Positions 22,001-34,400 of a stretch of DNA of 64,000 nt are shown here, piece by piece; positions within the stretch are counted from its first letter, which is position 1, and each line of letters begins with the position of its first letter. Source of the DNA: Reticulitermes speratus (Eukaryota; Arthropoda; Insecta; Blattodea; Rhinotermitidae). The translations under genes were made by a program, and so were the position numbers. Where the stretch lies: the NCBI GenBank assembly GCA_021186555.1, contig JAJKFL010000012.1, forward strand, positions 4,085,894 to 4,149,893. Reading direction: 5' to 3'. The notes under the pieces are model-generated. The model searched no databases and was not told where the DNA came from. It saw nothing but the letters and a program-made list of their open reading frames with translations.

Positions 22001-25000
22001 CCGTACCGCGCAGTAAACACACTCCGTCTCAGTTATACAAACCAGTCAGTTAATGCTGTACAGTGAAATAATCGCTGTTTGTTCTGAGATCCACACAAAA
22101 CACATAAATACAGTCCGTACCGCGCAGTAAACACACTCCGTCTCAGTTATACAAACCAGTCAGTTAATGCTGTACAGTGAAATAATCGCTGTTTGTTCTG
22201 AGATCCACACAAAACACATAAATACAGTCCGTACCGCGCAGTAAACACACTCCGTCTCAGTTATAACAAACCAGTCAGTTAATGCTGTACAGTGAAATAA
22301 TCGCTGTTTGTTCTGAGATCCACACAAAACACATAAATACAGTCCGTACCACGCAGTAAACACACTCCGTCTCAGTTATACAAACCAGTCAGTTAATGCT
22401 GTACAGAGAAGTAAGTGCTGTTTTTCTGAGATCCACAGAAAACACATAAATCACATAAAGCACTCTGTGGCAGAATGTAGAATTTGTGAATGTTAAAACA
22501 GGTGGTCCACATAGTAACCACTGGGATGTAACCTGTAAACAGCCTACATCCACATATGTTAATGCACGTAAAAAAATACACATAGAAAAATTTGTATTAC
22601 ATTTTTAGGCAAGAAGGAAATTTACTGCAGTTTTAAGACATGATGCATAATCGCTGTTTTATTTTCTACAAACTGCTGTTTACTTAATAATTTTATCTTT
22701 TTCTGTTCAAATAATACTCATGTTTTTCATAAACCATGCTCTAAAATGTAATACCAACTCAGTTGTTTAAAGGTTAAAGGGTTAAGGGTAGTGAGATGTG
22801 TGGAGTGCATGGATTGTTGTCACAGGCTTGATAACTTGAATTTCTAGACCAGCTGAGTAACTGTTAAATAAAGGTAAAGCAATCCCATTACAGGCCTGGA
22901 CAGGCCCTTAGGGTTCCAGGAGGTTGAGGCTCCCAGATTTCTAGAAAATCGGCATATGAAGGTGGTAAGGTTGTCAGCCCTACGCACCGGCCGCCTTTAC
23001 CCCCCAGGAAAGATTCTTGGTACTCATTTCTGTTAGAAGCTGAGTCGACCCCAGGGCCATAGTGCGACCGAAACGATTATGTCAATGGAAAATTCCAATG
23101 ACACAATCGGGAATCAAACCCGCGACGTTCCAGCTTGTAGCGCAGTGCCTCAACCAACTGCGCCACTGCTTGCCCCAACTGTTAAATACCAAATGAAAAA
23201 TGTACCATGTATTTAATTATTACTGTTAATGGCGTAAGACAATTGTTTATTCAGTGTCACCAATGTTTTGGTGGTGGTGAAGGGTGGACTAGAGTATAGG
23301 AATAGAGTAATGACGTTAGCTAGCAGATGGACCCTGTAGCTTTATGTGGGCTTTGTATTGTGGAGGGGATCTCCGTTGTCCTGACAAGTTTCACGTTTGT
23401 CACAGGCAAAGAAAGGGAAGGGTGAGAAAAACCGTTCACTGGATTTGACTGGCCAGAGACCTTCAACACAGAAGCTGGAGTTAATTAAATAATGGGAAGG
23501 CATGTTCATTTTTGATTGTAAGTGTTTTTGCACACAAGAAAAATAGTTGCTTTATTGTCATGCAGCTGAGCAGTTTGCTAGAGAAGCTATCGCAAACCAG
23601 AAAGAAGCATTCCGATCTTGGGGTGTCATGGCTGACTGGGACAGATGTTATTTCACGTTTGATAAGCAGTATATGAAGAACCTGCTGCATCAGTTTCACA
23701 GACTGTACGAGATGGTACGTTGTTTGTCTTCCTACTATACTTAGCATCCTTTTGATGAGATTTGAGGTTCCTATAGCAGTGAATTTTTTATTTCTTAATT
23801 TCACTTCTGTTTCTTCTTTAAGGTTTTAGCTGCTATGTATTGTGATATTGACAAGTCAAGCAACCGTATCTGGGCTGAGGAATGGGTACTTCTTTTTACT
23901 TGTTATAGTTACGTGGGGGATTCATGTTAATTTCTGATTCTTTATTTACAGGGCTTAGTCTTCCGAGATGTAAAGCCTGTGTTCTGGTCACCATCTTCAA
24001 GGTAACAAATAATAAAGAAGAACAGTGGCAATGTAGTTGGTATTATAATAGATGGTACTTGTGAAATATTGCCTCTTTCCATGTTAATGTCTTCTCTGAC
24101 ATTTTATTCTCTGTGAATGATATGGAATTAGAATTAATCCTGAGCTAGTAGCAGTTCGAAATTACTGAATTCTTTATCACAAGCTTCCTCTGTGTGTTTG
24201 TTTGTGGCAGCGTGTGTGTGTACATGTGCACACATTTGTGTTTTTGTTTGTTTCAAGAACAAGAACTTCCACTGAATAAACAGATATCATGTCACGTGAC
24301 TTTGTCATAGCCGTGTTTATTACGAATACTGTCTTCTGGTATGTGATACCATGTAGCTTGTAGCCTCCATTGTAGCTTAGAATTTGGAGGCAGCAGGTGC
24401 TTCCAAAATGGTGGTAAAATTGCTGTTGGACTACATGGCATTACATCCCAGAAAGCAGTATTCTTTTTGAGTACAGAGTCAATCCTTTGGTGTGTCTGCG
24501 TGATAAAGTCGTATGGAATCAAAATTTGTAATGTTTTTAACAAAGCAGGACTTAGGTGTGCATAAATCTGGGCACCAGATCGCCTGGGCAACTGAGTTTT
24601 GTATTGTGGTGCCTAATATTTATGGGGTCTCCATATAGAAGTTGCTTCTCGTTACCCTTGTGGCCCTAGAATTTTGAGGTGGCCTGTAGATTTGTGGAAA
24701 ATTTGTGGAACCCTGTCTTAAAAAACGTAACTTATGTTGCTGAGCTTTCGCACTGTGTCACGCAATACATGTAACGGAATGGAGCATTGTCTTTCGCAGG
24801 TAAAGAGAGTATATTGAGGTTTTTAGATAAAGGTAAAGTTGTCCCTATGCTTCTTTAATAATCATGCCTTGAAGATGTCTGGAGAAGTGTAGGCGTAGCT
24901 GGGCACATTCTTAAACCAGGTGCTAGATGGAAATGAGTAGTCACAGTAACACACATGCTGCTGTACCCCCATGGAAAGAAAGTGTTTGGAGGGAAGTAGG

Positions 25001-28000
25001 TGTGGCCTAATCAAGGTACTATCCTGGCATTTGCTTGGAGGGACTGAGGAAAACTATTAAAAACCTCGGTCAGTATAGCTGATGTCCCAACTACGTTTTA
25101 GTTACATGGTGTAATACCCACGAAGACTACTGTTTGAATCTTCACTGTTGTGTAAACCACTTTCCGTTACATCTTAAGCAACTATCATATGGCATTAATA
25201 AATTTAAATCAGCTTCAAAAAGGTTTCTTCTTACAAATTTCTGCTACACCTTGGATGAATATTATGCTTGGAAATAAATAAGGATCTTGGTTCCAGTAAT
25301 TAAGGATTTTATACTGTCATCTAATTACCATATTATTTAATCTGTTGTCTTTTGGGTGATTACACAGCGTCGTGAGGTAATTATTTACCGACGTTTCGGG
25401 ACAATGTGTCGGTCCCATCTTCACGGGTCGAGATTCCACAAAGGAAAGAAAGCCGCTGACTAGGAGACTTGGCAGCATAGCGGGGTAGGGAAACATGTGA
25501 TGTGACAAGCCAATAGAATGAGAGGGTGGGGTGGGGTTTGGGTGCAAGGTCACAATAAGCTGTACTGCGGCACGAAACGTCGGTAAATAATTACCTCACG
25601 ACGCCGTGTAATCACCCAAAAGACCACAGATTACATCAACATCGCGGCGGAAGCCTGAAATCAAGGTTACCATATTATTTATTCTGCTACAAGTTGTAAA
25701 TTAAGTATTCATTATTTATAATAAGATATAGGTTCACTGTTTTTAATTCCATGTAATATCTGATCTCATGACTGGCTCTGTTGTAGCCTTTATACTTAGT
25801 TTCAAATTTTTGTAACTAGATAAATCTGTGACATGTTCTGTATCCGATCCTTGAATTTATGGAATGTCAAATAAAAGAATGAATGAATATATTGCTCCCA
25901 TTTTAGTTTTCAGTAGCGATCCTCAAGTTTCCTCATTAACACTGTTGGAGTGTGGTGTAGATAATGTCTTGAAGCTGGCCAGCATTTTGTGTACTGCTAA
26001 TTATGTTGCAGGACAGCCCTAGCTGAGGCTGAACTGGAGTACAATGCAAGCCACAGCAGCACAGCTGTGACAGTCCGACTTCTTATGCAGAAAGTCCCTG
26101 ATGCCATTCGTCCTTTTATCCCACTGCATGGACCATCAATATTTGCTTTGATTTGGACCACCACTCCCTGGACACTGCCTGCAAACCAGGCTGTTTGTTT
26201 CAACCCTGACTTGTCATACAGCCTTGTGTCTGTTGATGGTCACAGTGGAGAAGTATACGTCATTGCTTCTGAACTGGTGGGAATGCTGGAGCAGAAGCTT
26301 GGTCAACAAGTTGGTGTAATTACTAGTTTTGCAGGTACAGCATTACAACTCTGTATGAGGCATGTTCAATAAGTAAAGTTCCCTAGCTTGTAACTTCTGT
26401 GTTAATCAAGCGTTTTATTTTTCGGTCAGTGGTAGCACTCTTAGTAGGGGTAACTTGGTCCTGTGAATAACTTTGTGGTGTGATTTGGTTTTCTCTGGGT
26501 GAAACATGTTTCCACCTTTGAAATTATTAATGCTTGTGTATTAAGAAATTAACTTGGAAAGGATGGAATTACAGAATGAGAAAAACTGGGGGGTGAATAT
26601 AGTTACATGTGTGGTTTACATGGGGTAAAGAAACACTTAGGAAGACTTACATTAATCCTTTCCACTTTAATAAACACTTCCTTCCTGCCAGAAGAATTAC
26701 TCCTTTAATAACTGATGTATGAGCAAGTGATTCAGGCTTGCACTGACATATGGCACTGAATACAGAAAATGTGATGTTGATAATGTGTAGAATTAGAAAC
26801 AGGTATTGTACTTCTAATATGTTAACATAGTAAAGGGAAGGGACTGTAATTATTCTGAAACCACCTCCCTGACATAGAGTCTGTTGTGATGAATCAGCAA
26901 AGGAAGAAGTGTGCACTGTAATGCCAAATTTAGATGCCTGAATTCATGGTGCAGTGTTGTCAAATTAATGTTGAGTTCATGAAAACTGTGATGTGTTTTA
27001 GCTGTGATCATTATGCTGTAACAAATGGTTTCAATTACATCTCTCTAATTACAGGCAGTAGCCTAGAAGGCACCACCTACATTCATCCATGCAGATCAGA
27101 CCAAGTGCTGCCATTTCTGCCTGCTGCACATGTCACGACCAAAAGGGAACTGGATTGGTGCATACTGCCCCGGCCCATGGCCCTGAAGACTACCTGGTGG
27201 CTCTTGATCATTCCATGCATGTTGTAAGTAGATTTGCTCTTGATGTGTGACATCTCATTGTGCTGCTTATATAAATCGAATATAGTAGAACCTCGGTTAT
27301 CGAACTTCACTTAACTGAAACTCTGGTTAACCGAAACGCCTGTCAGGCGCTGCGATTTCCATAATTGCCTGTCGCGAGACACCTCTGAGCCTCTCCCCGT
27401 CAGTTTGTTGTGAAAAGTTGATGTGTGTGTGCTTCTTACAGTGCAGTTTTAAAATTTCATTTAACAGTGATTCCAAACAATGTCAGCTAAATGAAAACGT
27501 GTTGTAATAACAATTGAACAGAAATTGAAGGCTGAGAGATGAATTAAAAATGACGGGATCTTGCGAAATGTTGCGGCGGATTTCGATGTTGGCATATCAA
27601 TGGTTTCAGATTGGGTGAAATCGAAATCGAAACTCGAAGAACATTCGTCTAAAATGCCGAATGGAGGGACATTGCAGCCAAAAAACATGAAAAGAAAAAG
27701 TTCAAACTAAAGTATCAGATTTTTTTCATAGAAATTTGTAGTGTCGTATCTGTAAATATCATACTCTTTGTTGTGCCATATATTTTATTAACATAAGACG
27801 TGTTTCTGAGTAAATGTTATTTTTATTGCACCTTATCACGTGAAGCCGAATTTCTGAATTATCCGAAATGTTGCTTATCTGAAATCGGGTCCACCCCCTT
27901 TATTTCAGATAATCGAGGTTCTACTGTACTTACATTGTCTACACAACTCTTCATTAGTAACAAATTTTGTTTACACTCACTTTAGCAGCATGTTTTGCTT

Positions 28001-31000
28001 ATTTAGCCATCATTAGGCTAACTTTATAAAATATAAAAATGTGAAATTGTAAAATGTAAAAGTTGTAATTTTTACATTTTTGCTTTATGCTGAAATGTTG
28101 CTAAAGTAAATGTAAGCAAAAATTGATTACCGTTAAAGATGTGTGTTAATGCTGTATAAGTGTTTGTGGATTGCTGTAAATGGATTTACATTTCTCAAAG
28201 ATTTGTGATGTGTAATTTCATTGCCTGTTTATGGCCAGTCTGTAATGACAGACAGTGGCAGTGTTTGACGTGGTTAAAGAATCCACTTCGATAACAGGGG
28301 CAGAAAACATAATATCAGTCTGCTCATTTCCCATACCAATTTTGCCACATTGTAGTGAATGTGAAAGCAGATTTCAGTGTGACAGGAAAGTGGGGGCTAA
28401 CCCAGTGTACAAGAACAAATTGGGGTTAGGTGATCATATCTTGGTCTGAGACTGGCTATCCTGACTGAGATAGTGATTTTTCTCAGTTACCCTAGGCATG
28501 TTACAGGGATAACACCTTGTATGAGGCCATGAATACTTCTTTCCAAATCCTTTGCAAGTCATTGTTAGTTAATTGTTCCATCATCAGAGACTGTAATGTG
28601 AACTATTGAAAGTGTCATTATGTAAATGAACCATAAGTAAATAACAAAGGAAACTAAATGTTACTATTTATTGAGAGAACTCCTGTTTAATTCTCAGAGT
28701 TTTGTGAGGTCATTCCTCAGTCTGGAGTCTGGTTGTTCTGACTAAGAATTTTCATGGATTTCCTCAGCCTCTCCAGTCAGTTGCTGGGATAGTACCTGAC
28801 ATAAAAGAGTAAGAAGTGCTGGCATGTGTAGGAATGCCTTGTGGATGAAGATGGCTGTTATACAGAAGGCGCAGGTCCTGCGCTCCAAGGACTGCCGGTG
28901 TTGTCCAAAGGCAGCAAGGCTGTGATGACCCTCATATCTGCAGACATTCTGCACTCAGAGCAGGTGGTACACAGTTACCCGTATGATTGGCGCACTAAGC
29001 AACCTGTAATTCTGCGTGCTAGCTGGCAGTGGTTCATCGACACCAATGCAGTCAAACAGAAGGCCATTGTGAGTTGTACTTCAGGAATTTTGCACATTTT
29101 TAGGCGTGTTCGCAAAATTGCGAAAAGCAACTATCAGCTTCCTCATGCCAGTCCATCTGTCCGTCCATCCATCCGTGTGGAGCAACTTGGCTCCCACTGG
29201 ACAGATTTTCATGAAACTTGATATTTGGGTATGTTTCGAAAATCTGTGAAGAAAATTCAAGTTTCCTTAAAATCTGGCAGTAATAACAGGTACTTTATGT
29301 GAAGACCTACGTACATTTCTTATAGTATCTATCTGAATTCTTCTTAGAATCAGAAACATTTCAGATAAAAGTTGTAGAGAAAATCAGAATACACATTTTA
29401 TGTTCAATTTTTTCTCAAAATTGTGCTGTTTATGAGACGTGGTGTGCTGGACAGGCGACAATGTAATACAGTGCATGTGCTTGGCATGCTGGATTGCTAA
29501 CGATACAGATTCACACTCGGAATATGTAATACTTGTTGCCTTTCCACGGCTACAGTGGTTACATGAACGTGCCTCAATGTTATGTTATACATACATTGCC
29601 TGTCTTATTCAAGTGATAAGGAACATTTGTGCTGAAAGCATTTGTCAGTTTCCTTCATGTGCATTTGTGAATAAGCATATCTGTGACAGACTGTGAAACT
29701 TAGTGGTAAGGCTTCTGATTGCAGGTAATGATGTATGGGCCGCCATGTAAAACTTCATGCTTTTTGAATAGTGAACAGATTTTTTAAAACAAAATTCTAA
29801 GCAGAATATTTGGATGTAACATAAGTTAATTGTGACTGGAGAAATTTGCATTACAGGAAGTGTCATAGATTTATTTATAATTAAATACTGGGTGATTCAT
29901 ACAGATATTGTATTTGGAAAAATTTTTAAATATTAAAATGCAGATCTTTTGTTGATTTCTGTTTTTATGTTTCTTATCACAGACCGAACAGAGAGAACTT
30001 AAAAATAATGTAAAATTTACTCCATCAACTTCGAATTATGTGCAGTAGAGCCATCACTGTTAACAGCATCATGCAATTATTACAGTAGAACTTTGGACTG
30101 TGGTTTGAATCCACCTTTCTAATCGTAATTACATGAGTAAATTAAATTTCTAAATGTGTTATTCGTTTCTTACAGTTTTAGCTATTGTCTATTGTGATAA
30201 TGACAAGGAAAGTAACCAAATCATTTGGTTACAGGATGAAAGGAAACTAGTACTTATCTTTGTGCAGTTTGTATTTTTCATAGGGTTTATAACAGTAGAT
30301 TTATATATGTAGTAAATCAACATAAGGCCAGTGAGGAAAGAAAAATAACAATATCTTTGGAAAGTATATGTATTGTAAATTGTCTCAATCAGAGGCATTT
30401 ATCATGTAATATTTGATGCTATGTAGTGTGAGATGTGGACAGTTTCATGAAATAAACGACAGATAAATACATGCTGTGACATTGAGTGAGAAGTAGGTAT
30501 AATGTTCCAGGAAGCTCTGAAGGCAGTTAAAATCTTCCCTGATTACGGTGGTAGTGCAAGGAGTGGAGGTGGTTTAATGGCACAGCTGGAACGACGGCCA
30601 TACTGGTGTATATCTCGCCAGAGGGTGTGGGGAGTCCCAATACCAGTTCTGTATTACAAGACTACTGGGGCACCTATCCTCACAAAGTGAGTTTTTCATA
30701 TCTTCTTTGGCTTTGAAGCATGTTTCGTTGGGTTTGGTCAGGAGATCTGTAGCTTGTACTTTTCACATATTATGGATAGGATGGTGTGCATCAAGAGTGA
30801 GATGAATTGGTAAAAGAAGGGCTCTTGTATAAAATTTTGTTTGGAAAATTTTTGGTCAGTAGACCACTTTGGTGAGGGTATATGTATGGACTGTTGGATA
30901 ATATTGAAACGGGTTTTACAGAAAATGGTATGTGAACGTGTGGAGTGAATTGCACTGGCCCAGGATATGGATAGAATAGTGTGTATGTTTTCTTTCATAC

Positions 31001-31425
31001 ATCGTTGTTGTTGTGTGCAGGAGTACAGAAAATCACAGTTGAATACACAAATAGACAAAACAAGCTGGAAAATATGTTACAAGGTGTTCTGTCATGAGTG
31101 TCCTAGTATAGACTTGCATATCAGTCATCTGATTAGGTGCCTCCCCATACTTTTGTCTGAGGACAGAAACAGATCCAGTTTCCAAAATATTGTATTGCTT
31201 TTCTGTGATTTTTGTAACACTAGATGATGGATAAAGTGTAGAAGCCAAGGAGTCATTTTGTTAGTATTGGTTTTTATACCATCTTTAATTAGCTGCGGGC
31301 TGGACGATCCGGGTTTGGAAGCTCAGTAGGGGCAAGAGATTTATCTGCTCTGGAGAATGTCCAAACTGACTCTGGTGCCACCCAGACTCCTATTCAGTGG
31401 GTACTGTGGTTCTTTTCTGGGGGTA

Positions 31426-31460
<35 letters not shown>

Positions 31461-34400
31461 TAATAATAATAATAATAATGATAATAAAGGTAAGGTAGTC
31501 TATTACGGAATTAAAAAGTGCGAACCAACGGAACCGTCCCTAACAATAAACCAAACATCATAATCTGTTATAACGAAAAACGAACGTGTATGTTAATACA
31601 TGTTGCAATTTCAGGAGACAGAAATTTGATCAAGAAAGAAGCTGAGAAGATTCTAAAATATAGAAACCTTACAATAGAAATACAGCACATGTGGAATGTA
31701 AAAGCAAAAGTGATACCAGTAATAACAGGGGCAACTGGAACCATCTCAAAATCATTCAGAAAATACCTGCTCAACATACTGGGAAAGCACGAAAGCAAGG
31801 AAGTACAGATAACAGCCATACTGGGCGCTGCACACGTACTGCGGAAAGTACTGATGTAAAAGTACAGAACATTCAACATGGTCAGTAACATTACACTGTT
31901 AGTAGCTCAGACTGTGTAATGTTGTAGTAGGGTGATTAATGGACGGTGAATTTGGAATGTTATGAAACAAACTGTTGTCAGCAAGTATGAGGTACTATCC
32001 TGCCATTTGCCTGGAGGGACGAGGAAAAGCATGAGCATCTCAGGATTCCAGTTCCAGGGCCAAGATTTGAACCTGGGACCACTTTGGTATGAAGCAAGAG
32101 TGCTGCCAGCTTGATTGTGATTCTTGGTATTTTGTTCATTTTTATTAATTCCCGAATATGCTGTAGGAACTCCATTTGTGCCACTTATCATTCGCTTACA
32201 TCCCTCTTAACCCAAATCATAGTTTTGTATAATAATTTATGATTTTACAGATCTTTGATTAATCACCTGTGTTGTTTATTGGATGAACATGGTGGAGATT
32301 TCTGGTGGACTCTACCCCTGGATAGACTTGTGTCAAAGGAAGTGTTAGCAGAGCTCAATGTTTCACTAGATGAGGTGGAGAAAGGTCAGGTACGTTGGGC
32401 TAATCATACTAATGTGCCTGCTTGTAAGAGGCCTCAGCTGTTGACTTGAGCTGTAGTGTATGCAGTCATGTTGACCAACAGTACGCTCACGTTTGTCATC
32501 AGGATATCCTGGATGTCTGGTTTGACAGCGGTTTTTCATGGTCATGCGTTCTGAGTGGAGAGAAGGTTGCTGATCTTTACCTTGAAGGTCTTGACCAGTT
32601 CAGTGGATGGTTTCAGTCATCTCTTATGACTTCTGTGGCTGTTCGGGTCAGGCGCCTTACAGGTATGTAAGATCTGATGTTTGGGAAATGTCTTTGTATC
32701 TGCCTTTACCAGATGTTGCAGTAAAATAGTTTGGTGCCCCTGTTGTGTATGTTGGAGTTCCGTGGTTGAGATTTGGTCAAGAGACCAGCTAGTAAAATTT
32801 AGTTTTTTTTTTTCTCCCTGCCTTGATCTTTCCTGCCAAGGCTGGGGTAGTCCTAAAATTTGGTTGTGTTTGCTTCCTTGCAAATCCTTTCCTATGCGTT
32901 ACTCACTCAGTATCCTACCATTCAATGCTGTACAGCATTGTTACGTTAACATAGAATGTGCTCTCCATGTTCAGGATTAATATTGAAGACCCATTAAAAT
33001 TTGACGTGGCATTATGAGAGAAAAGAACAGAATGTGGATTGGAAGATGAATATAAAATAGATGTAAACCGACAACACTGAATCAAACACAAATTTGTGTG
33101 AAGTCTAAATATTCTGGTTATCCTTGCAGTGTTGTTGTTAGTGTTGTAGAACACTGTGACATGACATGTCTGATGACAGGCTGCTGCTCGCAAGTGAGAA
33201 GTTTCAGCTTTATTTTTCAGTGTAGGTGACACATTCAGTACTCATTTGATACATCTTCGCTGCCAAATGTCCAGAAGTATGCCCTACAATTAGTTGTGAA
33301 AAGTTAGTCAAGTGCATGTGCTTATGACTTCATGTAGCTGTGTTATACATATGCTGTGAGAATAAAGGTGACTTTATTTTGTTAATCCTTTAAACCACAG
33401 TGGTCACTATACATATCAACTTCTTCAACTTTTCATAATCCCTGTATTTTTCCCACAGATTTTATGTGTGTTGTACATTTCTCAAAATAAAGAGTGATTT
33501 CATTCACAAACATTATTAAACCTTCTGTCTTTGTAACGGAGATGCTGAGTGTTTGCTGGGAGATTGGAATTGCATTTTTAGTATTGTTGAGTTGAGTGTC
33601 ACCTGTGGGAGTATTAAGTGTTTGGAGCCTTGTTTGTCGTTGCTCTAAAACTGTACTAAATGTTGGTGACACTGTTCTTCTGTTTTTCTAGAGCTGTGTT
33701 TGTTCATGGCTTTGCTGTTGATGCAGAGGGCCACAAGATGTCCAAGTCTCAGGGAAATGTGGTGGATCCTGTCCATATCACTCATGGAGGGGAAGACAAG
33801 AAGCGGGAGCCTGTTTATGGCATTGACACCCTTAGGTATGGGATTGTGCCCATGGTGATTCATGTACTTTTTGATTCTCGCCTTTTAAAATGCCTTTTAA
33901 TTCTGTATTGAACCTTTCTCTCACCATACATTATCTTGTTTAATACAATTACATTTCTGCTGCTGTGCTTAAAATACTTAAATGTAGTGTTAAATGAGAT
34001 TTAAATTCACTATTTACATACACCAACTGGATGCAACTTTTTTTAAAAAAACTGTATAGTTTTTTAAAACATATTTAAAAACTTTTAAGGGTTTTTAAAA
34101 AGTTTTTAAATATGTTTTAAAAAACTATACAGTTTTTTAAATAAAGTTGCATCCAGTTGGTGTATGTAAATAGTGACTGTGAAAAGATGCACGTGATTAC
34201 AGAATAGAGATTTAAATTACTTGGTCTGATGAGAGTTAAGACACAATGAATGTAAACGTGTAACAAATTACTTCCATTTCTTACCAAATTTAACATTTCT
34301 GTTCATGTTACTCAGTAAATGCACTCCCTGGCGTGGAGGCTTACACAAGACATGAGTGGATCTTTACCTAAGTGATACATAATCTTTCCAGTTAAGTACG

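Noticed and set aside
21890-22460. Tandem repeat considered as a CRISPR array
   Set aside because: Units are 114 bases with no separate spacers, in an intron of a eukaryotic gene.
23100-23170. tRNA gene on the minus strand
   Set aside because: Boxes A and B are present but no complete cloverleaf, and a SINE body follows.
23823-23885. Possible extra IARS2 exon between 23714 and 23952
   Set aside because: Exons 4 and 5 join in phase and match the family without it; the segment also recurs in another intron.
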